From CAVXDP01 sp964562925 (GTDB lineage: Archaea; Thermoproteota; Bathyarchaeia; 40CM-2-53-6; CAVXDP01), in the NCBI GenBank assembly GCA_964562925.1, contig CAZLVF010000032.1, forward strand, positions 1 through 13,100: a stretch of DNA of 13,100 nt. The letters are read 5' to 3'. Shown here in pieces: positions 1 to 6,517 of the stretch. The notes beneath the pieces are model-generated. The model was not told where the DNA came from and searched no databases. It saw nothing but the letters and a program-made list of their open reading frames with translations. The translations under genes and the position numbers were made by a program. The stretch's first letter is position 1. Every line of letters begins with the position of its first letter.

Positions 1-518
1 CCATTGTTCGAATTTTTCCAGAGGTTCAATATCAACCAGAGGTGTTTCCTGGCATTGTTTACAGGTTGAAGAAGCCTAAGACTGCGACTCTCATCTTCAG
101 TTCTGGAAAGATGGTGTGCACAGGAGCTAAGTCTGAGCGACAGGCGAAGCAAGTTGTAATGAAGGTTGTGGATGACTTAAGAAGGAAAAAGATCGTGACT
201 GTCGAGAAACCCGAGATTCAGATACAGAACATAGTCGCCTCAGGAGAACTTGGTGGAACCATAGATCTAGAAAAGGCAGCATATTCCTTGGAGAAAGCCA
301 TCTATGAGCCTGAACAGTTTCCAGGTCTGATTCATCGCATGCAAGAACCTAGGGTTGTGTTTCTTCTTTTTACAACTGGAAAGTTTGTATGTGTAGGAGC
401 ACGGAAGGAAGAAGAAACCCATCAGGCTATATGCAGACTTCAGCGAACTCTCGAAATGAAAGATGTCGTCGACTATCAGGAAGCACCATACTCCCAGAAT
501 GATCGGAAGCATCTCTAG
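1..518 (+). CDS. tbp: TATA-binding protein (TBP), 5' end outside the window
   Basis: General archaeal transcription factor that binds the TATA box and recruits TFB and RNA polymerase. The frame is open from base 3, and the residues before the first possible internal start (a GTG at 42) already match TBP (IFPEVQYQPEVFPGI), so the gene begins to the left of the window. Both direct repeats of the saddle are visible. The first has VFPGIVYRLKKP, then TATLIFSSGKMVCTGAKSE. The second has QFPGLIHRMQEP, then VVFLLFTTGKFVCVGARKE. These are the classic DNA-contact beta strands of each half. About 171 residues are present against a usual 180-190, so only a short N-terminal piece is missing. The tail after repeat two is short and ends at TAG 516-518. 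Identification is from family knowledge and is very secure. Confidence 0.97.
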   Translation, partial: IVRIFPEVQYQPEVFPGIVYRLKKPKTATLIFSSGKMVCTGAKSERQAKQVVMKVVDDLRRKKIVTVEKPEIQIQNIVASGELGGTIDLEKAAYSLEKAIYEPEQFPGLIHRMQEPRVVFLLFTTGKFVCVGARKEEETHQAICRLQRTLEMKDVVDYQEAPYSQNDRKHL

Positions 519-580
519 TCAAACTTTATCACCATTTCGGGTGTTTTCAACAATTTCCTTGATGCAGTTGACGGGAATAC

Positions 581-588
581 GTTTAAGT
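581..588 (+). promoter_or_regulatory. TATA box of alba
   Basis: The sequence gtttaagt follows a purine-rich BRE-like stretch (gacgggaatac). It lies about 50 nt before the alba ATG, which puts transcription initiation near 610 with a short leader that still contains the SD at 621-628. Position and shape are seen directly; function is inferred. Confidence 0.5.
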
Positions 589-620
589 CGGTTGCTACTT
601 GTAGTACGCAAGGTATTCAT

Positions 621-628
621 GGAGGTGA
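621..628 (+). promoter_or_regulatory. Shine-Dalgarno site of alba
   Basis: The sequence ggaggtga is a near-perfect anti-16S match, 7 nt before the ATG at 636. It fixes that start over the downstream in-frame ATG at 645. Confidence 0.75.
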
Positions 629-635
629 ACATTGG

Positions 636-974
636 ATGACCGAAATGCCACAGCAAGCACCATTGCCAGCAGAGAGAGTCTCTGTTAGGCCGAGAACTCC
701 TATCCCACCGGATACTATACTGATTGGGAAGAAACCAGTAATGGCCTACGCAACGGCCGTGATGATGCACTTCAGTGGCGGAGCTAAGGAGCTCACTATC
801 AAGGCACGCGGTAGAGCTATCAGCACAGCTGTCGACGTGATCGAGGTTGTTCGCAGAAGATTCTTTGAAGGCAAGTTGTCTATAAGCGGCGTGACTATTG
901 GAACAGAAGTTATCGGTGAGGCTGGAGATATGAGAAACGTTTCTACCATTGAGATAAAGGTTCAGAAACCTTGA
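636..974 (+). CDS. albA: Alba family DNA/RNA-binding chromatin protein
   Basis: Small basic nucleoid protein that dimerises and coats DNA and RNA in archaea. The 112-residue product has a 20-odd residue proline-rich N-terminal tail (RVSVRPRTPIPPD) followed by the full Alba core. The core has IGKKPVMAYATAV, which carries the conserved lysine pair that is acetylation-regulated in Sulfolobus Alba. It also has ELTIKARGRAISTAVDVIEVVRRRF, the RGxAI signature, and the closing strand VSTIEIKVQKP. Most Alba proteins are 90-100 residues, and the N-terminal extension accounts for the difference. The start at 636 is supported by a strong SD site. The gene is expressed from its own promoter 117 nt after tbp and is followed by an oligo-T terminator. 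Confidence 0.96.
   Translation: MTEMPQQAPLPAERVSVRPRTPIPPDTILIGKKPVMAYATAVMMHFSGGAKELTIKARGRAISTAVDVIEVVRRRFFEGKLSISGVTIGTEVIGEAGDMRNVSTIEIKVQKP
957..972 (+). repeat. Inverted repeat across the 3' end of alba
   Basis: AAGGTT-CAGA-AACCTT is a perfect 6-bp inverted repeat with a 4-nt loop. It covers the last codons and reaches the stop codon. Its core, GGTTCAGAAACC, recurs on the minus strand upstream of both zinc-ribbon gene copies (9633-9644 and 12744-12755). It may be an RNA 3' hairpin or a protein site, or simply chance in coding sequence. Confidence 0.4.
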
Positions 975-1017
975 GTAGAATCAGGTTAGAATCGGCGCAG
1001 CAAGAGACATGCGCCAA

Positions 1018-1027
1018 ACCCTTTTTA
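1018..1027 (+). terminator. Oligo-T terminator after alba
   Basis: An accctttttat T-run (T5 at 1022-1026) lies about 48 nt after the alba stop. Archaeal RNA polymerase terminates at short T tracts without needing a hairpin. Moderate support only. Confidence 0.4.
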
Positions 1028-1277
1028 TCACAATCTTCTGATGGTTTCAGCTCAGCTCTGGCTCAGGCGTCCTTGAGCCAAGGAGAGTGCTCCGCAATAC
1101 CTGGCTGGTTAGCTCTCCACGCTAAAGACAAGATTGTTTGTGAGCCGAAAGGCTACCCGGTCGGCCAAGACTTCGACAAGAACCTCTGTGAAAGAAGAAT
1201 CGACTTCATGGTTAGGCACTGAGACTGAAAGGATTACTGGCGAGGCATGCCGAGAGGCTGGCCCGCGATAACGTCGG

Positions 1278-1285
1278 GGTTTAAC
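1278..1285 (+). promoter_or_regulatory. TATA-like box for a leaderless transcript
   Basis: ggtttaac lies about 26 nt before the ATG at 1308. This is the geometry expected of a leaderless archaeal promoter and closely resembles the gtttaagt box before alba. It is the best argument that something is, or was, expressed at 1308. Confidence 0.35.
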
Positions 1286-1307
1286 TGCAAACCTTGAGAA
1301 AAATGCG

Positions 1308-1592
1308 ATGCTGAAGTCAATTATCAGTTTGGACGATTTCACAGCAAATGTTCGGGCTTATCAAAACTCGGAATATTCCTTAGAAGACTTGTATCAACGG
1401 ACGGTGAGACGACGTAACTTCCTGGACAATCTTGCAGAAATCGACGACTTGAAAACTGGACAAGTTGTACTGCGATTTCTGAATCATTGGAAGTGTCGCC
1501 TAGGTTATGTTTGCACGCCGAGTTTGGCAAGCGTGCTGAGGAAGGGCTCCGGCTGCCATAGTCTAAGCTCGTGCCTACTTGACGGCCGTTGA
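1308..1592 (+). pseudogene. Doubtful ORF, possibly the decaying 5' part of a longer gene
   Basis: The first 65 or so residues look protein-like: an acidic, helical N-terminus (SLDDFTANVRAYQNSEYSLE), a charged helix, then VVLRFLNHWKCRL and TPSLASVLRK. The last 20 residues turn into a low-quality serine/cysteine-rich tail before TGA at 1590-1592. After codon 64 a different frame (+2) reads HAEFGKRAEEGLRLP before a stop, which would fit a frameshifted remnant. Alternative readings through 1821 are also broken. The ATG has no SD but sits about 26 nt after a TATA-like box, consistent with leaderless expression. I recognise no domain with certainty. FLNxWxCR-type motifs remind me of uncharacterised archaeal proteins, but this is memory, not a search result. 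It could also be chance. Confidence 0.33.
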
Positions 1593-1790
1593 TTAGACTA
1601 TGGATGCACTCAATATGAAAGAGAGAGTCAGACGTTCTCATGTACCTTCCGTCGAATATAGCGGGCTGAGCTGTACGATGATTTGTCATGACAATTCTTT
1701 CACAAATTGCGCCAACTTCTGGTTACGTATGGGATGGGTTCTTAAGGACGTACCAAACTATTCTTCAAGACATCTGAGTGCTAGGAAAGG

Positions 1791-1799
1791 TCAAAATAT
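1791..1799 (+). promoter_or_regulatory. Possible TATA box of the radical SAM operon
   Basis: tcaaaatat, preceded by gaaagg (BRE-like), lies about 40 nt before the ATG at 1835 and would give a leader of roughly 12 nt. Weak evidence by position and A/T richness only. Confidence 0.28.
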
Positions 1800-1834
1800 G
1801 ATTGGTGGGTTCAACCGTTAAGGCGAAGGTATGA

Positions 1835-2746
1835 ATGGGTATTTTCAAGAGGGTACCCTTCTTAACATGTGAGGTTACCCCTCGCAGAAAGATAAAGATC
1901 AACCTGTCTGGCTGCAATTTCGACTGTAGAGGTTGCTTCGCGATCGCCAAGAAGGATACGGGAAGAACTCTGTCCGTGACGGATCTGGTCGATTTATTGG
2001 TGAGGTCTTGTCACTTGATTTATGGTGGGCCGGTCGACGATGTTCAAATGACTGGCGGTGAGCCGACGGCAGATAAGGATTACTTACACTCCCTTATCCG
2101 AGAGCTAAGAGGCGCTGGCGTTAGTAAGATCGGCGTATCGACAAACGGTCATATGTTGGATAGAGATTTGGTTGATGAGTTCAGATCTCTCCCGGTGGAC
2201 TACGTCAAGTTGGACCTGAAAGCATACACTGACGAGATTCACAAGTGGTATACGGGTAAGAGCAACTTCAATGTATTGAGGGCCGTTAGGCTGCTGCATG
2301 AGTACGGCGTGAATTTCTATGTTCGAACGATATTCATCCCGAGTATCGTGGATGTCTATGAGATTGAAAAGATTGCAGAATTCCTGAGTCATGTGAGTAG
2401 GAATATACGCTACAGACTGTACCAATTCGCCCCTGAACAATTAGGAGATAAGCTTTCGAGAAGTCCAACAGAAGATGAGATGCTGAAAGCCTTTGATATC
2501 GCTAGGAAGTGTTTGGAAAATGTAGAATTCTTTGTATACAACACTTCAGGAGCGTCCGCCTATAGAACTGCTTATGAACCCAATTATAGGATCGTGGAGG
2601 TTCGGGCAGACGAGCTTTTGGAGAAGTTCAAAAAGGTTGACGAAATAGCCAAGTCAGTTAACAATGACTGGAATCCTCAGTATCTCACTATGAACGAAGT
2701 CCTATCAGTCGAGAGAGGGTCGATTTTTCCCAGGACCAGTGATTAG
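1835..2746 (+). CDS. Radical SAM protein of the activating-enzyme type
   Basis: Predicted [4Fe-4S]/SAM enzyme of 303 residues. The cluster-binding motif is C27-NFD-C31-RG-C34 (CX3CX2C). The SAM-binding GGE motif is at 74-76 (QMTGGEPT), STNG at 102-105, and VDYVKLDLKA at 121-130, a segment typical of glycyl-radical-enzyme activases and their relatives. The N-terminus before the cluster is short and I see no auxiliary cysteine cluster after the barrel. The C-terminal 60 residues (after YRIVEVRADELLEKF) lie outside the core barrel and are unassigned. No glycyl radical enzyme is nearby, so the substrate is unknown. The stop lies 3 nt before the ATG of the BtuF-like gene, indicating co-transcription and probably a linked role. 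The start at 1835 has only a weak SD (gaaggt). An ATG at 1831 is out of frame. Confidence 0.88.
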   Translation: MGIFKRVPFLTCEVTPRRKIKINLSGCNFDCRGCFAIAKKDTGRTLSVTDLVDLLVRSCHLIYGGPVDDVQMTGGEPTADKDYLHSLIRELRGAGVSKIGVSTNGHMLDRDLVDEFRSLPVDYVKLDLKAYTDEIHKWYTGKSNFNVLRAVRLLHEYGVNFYVRTIFIPSIVDVYEIEKIAEFLSHVSRNIRYRLYQFAPEQLGDKLSRSPTEDEMLKAFDIARKCLENVEFFVYNTSGASAYRTAYEPNYRIVEVRADELLEKFKKVDEIAKSVNNDWNPQYLTMNEVLSVERGSIFPRTSD

Positions 2747-2749
2747 AAG

Positions 2750-3598
2750 ATGCCCCAAATGTTCAATGAGATCCTACGCGAGTGGGTGGACATTCCTGAG
2801 CGACCGAAAAGGATAGCGAGCCTTTCCCCCTCGGTTACTGAAATATTGGTAGAGTTGGGGCTCGTAGAAGAATTGGTCGGAGTTTCACACTGGTGTCATC
2901 GTTATCTTAGAGGAGTCAAGAAAACGGCCTTTGCTTCTGTAGATGAGGCAGACTACAAATGTTTAGAGGAATTGAAGCCAGAGATAATTTTGACAACCTC
3001 AGGGATTCATCGGGATTTGGCTTTGGAGCTTCATTCAAAAGGGTATAAGGTGTTCCCCATACCGTTAGCGAACAACCTTTTCGGAATAATTAGTAACGTG
3101 CTCGTCATTGGTACACTCGTTGGTAGGCAGGGAGACGCGTACGAACTAGCTGCGAGATTGTCAACAGAAGTTGAGACGGCCAAGGTAGATGTGGGGTATG
3201 AGAAGAGGCCACGGGTCTACGCAGAGATATGGCCACAGAAATTCTCCATTACTTTCGGCGGACTAGCGTTCACCAACGACTTAATACATGCTGCAGGCGG
3301 CTACAACGTTTTCTCTGAGAAAGCCCAAGACTACTTCAAGGCTGATCTTAAGGAGGTTGCGACTTTGAACCCCCAGGTTATGATTCTGCTTTTTGATAAT
3401 CCATCGGAGGTGCAAGAAGTAGACATTCGGTCACTGGTAGATACTAGGCGATGGAGCGATGTCGAGGCTGTGAAGAGAGGTAAAATAGTGACAGCGTTCC
3501 AGGACGACCTACCTTTAACCCATTCAGGCCCCTCTTTTATAGAGACCCTCAGGCTGGTACGTGACAAATTTGAAGATCTTGGTTTCTCTATGAAATAA
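2750..3598 (+). CDS. BtuF-like corrinoid/metal-chelate-binding protein without signal peptide
   Basis: A 282-residue protein of the helical-backbone-receptor family (COG0614; relatives bind cobalamin, haem or siderophores). The family signature is clear at residues 21-52 (RIASLSPSVTEILVELG, then ELVGVSHWCHRY). A second lobe follows, containing VYAEIWPQKFSITFGG and NDLIHAAGGYNVF, with a bridging helix between lobes. Unlike importer subunits it starts directly with a soluble N-terminus (MPQMFNEILREWVDIPERP), with no hydrophobic signal and no lipobox, so it is predicted to be cytoplasmic. It begins 3 nt after the radical SAM gene and converges with the asparagine-synthetase-like gene, leaving 19 nt between the two stops. 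The inference is intracellular corrinoid or metallo-tetrapyrrole binding that serves the neighbouring enzyme. The ligand cannot be read from sequence. Confidence 0.88.
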   Translation: MPQMFNEILREWVDIPERPKRIASLSPSVTEILVELGLVEELVGVSHWCHRYLRGVKKTAFASVDEADYKCLEELKPEIILTTSGIHRDLALELHSKGYKVFPIPLANNLFGIISNVLVIGTLVGRQGDAYELAARLSTEVETAKVDVGYEKRPRVYAEIWPQKFSITFGGLAFTNDLIHAAGGYNVFSEKAQDYFKADLKEVATLNPQVMILLFDNPSEVQEVDIRSLVDTRRWSDVEAVKRGKIVTAFQDDLPLTHSGPSFIETLRLVRDKFEDLGFSMK

Positions 3599-3617
3599 TA
3601 CGTGCTTGACTCAAAAT

Positions 3618-4571
3618 CTATACTGGGTAGGCCCCGCATGTTTTGCAGTGGTTTCTGCTTACCTGGACCCCTGCGCCGCATCTTGGGCAGGTTTTCTCTC
3701 CTCGCTTGGGATTGGGTATCGTGCCGAATGTTTCGAGATATATCTTAAAGTAATAGGCTTGCTCCTCATCGTTAAGAGGGACCGCCTTTGATAACTTGCG
3801 GAACTCCTCTGAACTGACTCTGAATATTCTACTCAGCTCTATGCTTCCGCTTCCTACTTCTACTGGATCCTTGGCTCTCCAAACCACTTCCGCTGGTAGA
3901 AGTTTTTCAAAAGCTCTGCGCAAAACATATTTCCCATAGGTGACTCCTTTATATTCAGCTATTTTGAATTCGGAAGGGATTCTAAGAGCTAACTCAACGA
4001 TCCTTTCATCAAGAAGTGGCTGTAAGACTTTTAGTCCTAGGCTTTCGCCTATGGGCTTAGCGGCAAAAGACCAACTTTCCACCACATTCCTTATCCAACG
4101 AGTTACCTCTCGATGCTCATGCTTGAATAGGAAGGGGTAGCCTGCGAAAAGCTCGTCGCCTCCATCGCCTGTGACCGCAGAATTCATTCCCATCTCCCTC
4201 AAATGCTTCATTCCAATGAATATTGTTATGTCGTTTCTGACCTCAGCAGGGTCGAAGCTCTTAATCGTCTTAACCACGTATACCGCCGCCTCAGCCGCCT
4301 CTTTCAAATTGAATGGTCTAACATGGTTTTGGAGGTTGAAGCATTGTGCAACCAGTCTTGCATAGTAAATGTCGGGCGCATTTCCATCGGCAAATCCAAC
4401 GGTAACCGTCAGAGGCTTATGATATCGATTGGATAGACATGCTATGACTGATGTGTCAAGTCCACCTGAAAGCAGAAGGGCATCAGCAGCGTAGTCCCGA
4501 ACTGTCTCGTCAAATACTGCTAGAACCTCCCTTACGTATGACCGTAAGCCTTGGTCAAGATGCCTTTCCAT
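3618..4571 (-). CDS. Asparagine-synthetase-type AANH ATPase with C-terminal zinc ribbon
   Basis: A 317-residue adenine-nucleotide alpha-hydrolase, homologous to the synthetase domain of AsnB. It adenylates a carboxylate, releasing pyrophosphate, before amide formation. The PP-loop SGGLDTS is at 35-41 and the second conserved loop GDGGDELFAGY at 135-145. The N-terminal Ntn glutaminase domain is absent, so it must use free ammonia or a partner. The C-terminus carries a four-cysteine zinc ribbon (C295-PR-C298, then C309-KT-C312), an unusual addition suggesting protein or nucleic-acid docking. The open frame extends to an ATG at 4604. I prefer the ATG at 4571 because an aggag SD sits 6 nt before it, while 4604 has none. 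True asparagine synthesis is possible, but location beside BtuF-like and radical SAM genes suggests amidation of another substrate. Confidence 0.85.
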   Translation of the reverse strand: MERHLDQGLRSYVREVLAVFDETVRDYAADALLLSGGLDTSVIACLSNRYHKPLTVTVGFADGNAPDIYYARLVAQCFNLQNHVRPFNLKEAAEAAVYVVKTIKSFDPAEVRNDITIFIGMKHLREMGMNSAVTGDGGDELFAGYPFLFKHEHREVTRWIRNVVESWSFAAKPIGESLGLKVLQPLLDERIVELALRIPSEFKIAEYKGVTYGKYVLRRAFEKLLPAEVVWRAKDPVEVGSGSIELSRIFRVSSEEFRKLSKAVPLNDEEQAYYFKIYLETFGTIPNPKRGEKTCPRCGAGVQVSRNHCKTCGAYPV

Positions 4572-4575
4572 CTCT

Positions 4576-4580
4576 CTCCT
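4576..4580 (-). promoter_or_regulatory. Shine-Dalgarno site deciding the AANH gene start
   Basis: On the minus strand, tttaggagagag immediately precedes ATG 4571. The aggag core is at good spacing and favours this start over the upstream in-frame ATG at 4604. Confidence 0.5.
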
Positions 4581-4646
4581 AAAGCACGTTAGATTCAACC
4601 TCATCCATCAGCTCTGTTTCATGGTTTTTCCGTTTTCAGGTGTTTC

Positions 4647-4655
4647 CATATGTGG
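4647..4655 (-). promoter_or_regulatory. Possible TATA box for the AANH gene
   Basis: On the minus strand, cacatatgg lies about 45 nt before the 4604 ATG and 80 nt before 4571. It would start transcription near 4625, leaving a leader that includes the SD. Moderate to weak support. Confidence 0.3.
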
Positions 4656-4714
4656 CACAAGGGGCGAAAAGGGAAAGAACAATATTCATGTTGTAAGTTT
4701 GCCTCTGACGAACC

Positions 4715-4723
4715 CGAAAAAGG
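4715..4723 (-). terminator. Oligo-T terminator after the anchored BtuF-like gene
   Basis: On the minus strand the TAG stop at 4725-4727 is followed within 3 nt by ctttttcggg, a T5 run of the kind that terminates archaeal polymerase. It separates this gene from the downstream AANH gene on the same strand. Confidence 0.4.
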
Positions 4724-4724
4724 A

Positions 4725-6110
4725 CTAGGTTGCTTTACGGTGCCTAAACCCTAGCCGAACCGCAAGTGGAGCCACTATGGCAAAGGCAAGGACCGTGGCT
4801 ATGATCACCACATATCTGAGTTGAATCGTAGCGCCTGACGAAATGTTCGTCGTCGTGTAATAGTAGTTTGCTGTCAATTCAGCATCTGCATCAAGGTAGA
4901 CCGATACCTGGACCGTCTTTCCTGAGGCCGATCCTGTCCAACCCAAGAATTCCATCCTGTTGAGTCCAATCATAATTGAACTGTTGAGTAGTTTCACTGT
5001 GTGTGACCCCTTCTTCAAGACCTTTGAAAGGGCACCGCTACTATCTGTCCCTTCGTAGGTTCCATCTATCTCGAAACCGACGCCCTGTGCTGGAGGAGAC
5101 GTGTAGACCACGAGCCTATGCAAGTCGGTTTCTGGAAAGAGCTCCGGGTGAATGATCATGGCCAAAGTCTCGAGGCCGTCAACGATCCTGGGACCGCTCC
5201 GGTAGACCGTGTTCTCGTCAACTTCGTGTATCTGGTTGTTTCGGACCGCGCTTATGGATCCCCAGCCCGGCCTATCTCTGATCTTCACCCTTGTCTCCTC
5301 TATAGCCAGGCCCATGTAACCCTTCGCCACTATGATGGTTTCCGGATCCCTCTCGATAATGATCTCAGCGTTCACTTCGGGATATGGAGCCTTAGAATCA
5401 ACGAATATATTAACGCCCCCGGCCATCGTGATCAGGTCGTTTATGTATGTTCCCGGCCCTACACTCATCAATGGGTCATACCAGATCTCGAAGTAAACAC
5501 GGGGCTTGTAAGGTGCGGCCCGAGTCTTGTCGACCACAGCGTTGACGCGTGCCGCTAGGCTGTCAGCAAGTTTTATCGCTACGTCCGATCTTCCGACGAT
5601 CCGACCAACGAGCTTGATATCCTCCAGAATATCACTTACGGTCTTGGGAAGGAGGGCGACAACGGTAAAACCCTTCGCCTCAAGGCTTGAGACGGCTTGT
5701 TTTTGCAGGTTGGTCGAGGCCAACACCAAGTCCGGTTGAAGCGACACAATGAGTTCTATGTTAGGATCTGTAAAGCCTCCAACAACCTTTAGGCTTTCAT
5801 CCTTAACCCTAGCCAGAACCTCAGGCGGATAATCACAATACCTAGTAACACCAACAACCGTAGACCCCGCCCCAACTGCAAACAGGATCTCCGTATTGCT
5901 GGGTTGAAGCGAGACAATCTTGGTGGGAAGCCGATCGATCGTAACATTTCTGCCAAAATCATCAACGATCCATATAGGAAACTCATCCAGGGCGCATACG
6001 GGCAGACTCCCGGGACTTAGCCGAAGAACGTTGGAAGATGCGAGTAACCAGAGAACCAGTAGGATTGCAGAGGAAACTCGTGATTTGAAAAGCATGGTTG
6101 GTTTATCCAT
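4725..6110 (-). CDS. Secreted, membrane-anchored BtuF-like substrate-binding protein
   Basis: A 461-residue extracytoplasmic protein. Residues 1-40 form a signal peptide: basic KSR, hydrophobic SSAILLVLWLLASS, then a cleavage-type PVCA. Residues 45-325 are a COG0614 binding protein with IVSLQPSNTEILFAVGAG and VVGVTRYCDYP (65-95), a motif shared with cobalamin-binding BtuF, and YFEIWYDPLMSVGPGTYIND in lobe two. Residues about 332-430 form an extra beta-rich domain (GVGFEIDGTYEGTDSSG, then FLGWTG). Residues 433-455 are a C-terminal membrane helix followed by RHRK, giving a protein tethered outside the membrane. Typical family members are 280-350 residues, so the C-terminal domain plus anchor is the difference. 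No permease or ATPase gene lies in the window, so it must share a transporter encoded elsewhere or act as a receptor. Corrinoid is the best-guess ligand. Confidence 0.9.
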   Translation of the reverse strand: MDKPTMLFKSRVSSAILLVLWLLASSNVLRLSPGSLPVCALDEFPIWIVDDFGRNVTIDRLPTKIVSLQPSNTEILFAVGAGSTVVGVTRYCDYPPEVLARVKDESLKVVGGFTDPNIELIVSLQPDLVLASTNLQKQAVSSLEAKGFTVVALLPKTVSDILEDIKLVGRIVGRSDVAIKLADSLAARVNAVVDKTRAAPYKPRVYFEIWYDPLMSVGPGTYINDLITMAGGVNIFVDSKAPYPEVNAEIIIERDPETIIVAKGYMGLAIEETRVKIRDRPGWGSISAVRNNQIHEVDENTVYRSGPRIVDGLETLAMIIHPELFPETDLHRLVVYTSPPAQGVGFEIDGTYEGTDSSGALSKVLKKGSHTVKLLNSSIMIGLNRMEFLGWTGSASGKTVQVSVYLDADAELTANYYYTTTNISSGATIQLRYVVIIATVLAFAIVAPLAVRLGFRHRKAT

Positions 6111-6145
6111 CCGTACTTCTGTTTGAGACGATCTCTCTATCTGGC

Positions 6146-6153
6146 GTTATATG
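6146..6153 (-). promoter_or_regulatory. TATA box of the anchored BtuF-like gene
   Basis: On the minus strand, catataac within attcatataacg lies about 39 nt before ATG 6110. It predicts a start of transcription near 6124 and a leader of about 14 nt. No SD is visible. Confidence 0.45.
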
Positions 6154-6517
6154 AATTTCGATCCAAAGCTGACTAACCTGCTTACACAAAGGTGGCTGGA
6201 TACTGACCACACTACCGTATCAGAGCCTAGTACGAATACAGACTAAGAATAGAGAAAGCTGGAAAACTAGATGTGAACCTGATTAGAGAACGCCCTACTC
6301 GTTGACTCATATACGGAACCTCGGTCCTGGTCTAAGAGCGACATCTACCTACGCTCGTGCATTGTCTTTAGCAACTGTCCGTTGCTATTATCGAACAGGT
6401 TCATCATAGCTATTTCATGCCCGCACCTAGGCGTCCCCTGTCGGGCGGCTCGTATATTGCCTAGGACATATTCGTCTGATAGGCCTGAGACCGTGGCTGC
6501 CGGACGATAGCACGAGC
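6154..6517. other. Intergenic stretch without detectable genes
   Basis: No credible ORF on either strand. The only structure I note is a repeated palindrome: CCTAGGC at 6426-6432 and GCCTAGG at 6459-6465. These flank a GC-rich segment (gtcccctgtcgggcgg) and could form a stem of 7 bp with an inner 3-bp stem. Nothing ties it to a known RNA family. Confidence 0.45.

Larger units (their letters stand above)
975..1307. other. Gene-poor intergenic stretch
   Basis: Apart from the T-run near 1022 and a TATA-like box at 1278-1285, I see nothing convincing. Short open frames on both strands (for example + 971-1222 and - 1109-1342) have no recognisable domain, no SD and atypical composition, so I do not call them. 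Confidence 0.5.

Noticed and set aside
267..512. Minus-strand ORF inside tbp
   Set aside because: Antisense shadow of TBP, with no domain.
42..518. TBP starting at the GTG at 42
   Set aside because: The TBP frame and family residues continue upstream to the left edge, so the GTG is internal.
971..1222. Plus-strand ORF after alba
   Set aside because: Its start overlaps the alba stop, it has no SD or promoter and no recognisable domain.
4572..4604. N-terminal 11 residues of the AANH protein from ATG 4604
   Set aside because: No SD at 4604 and a clear aggag before ATG 4571. Not excluded, only less likely.
5118..5558. Plus-strand 146-residue ORF
   Set aside because: Lies antisense to the anchored BtuF-like protein, whose domains are clear.
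6426..6465. CCTAGGC/GCCTAGG pair as a transposon end or RNA
   Set aside because: CCTAGG is itself a palindrome, so the pairing is weakly informative, and no transposase or target duplication is seen.
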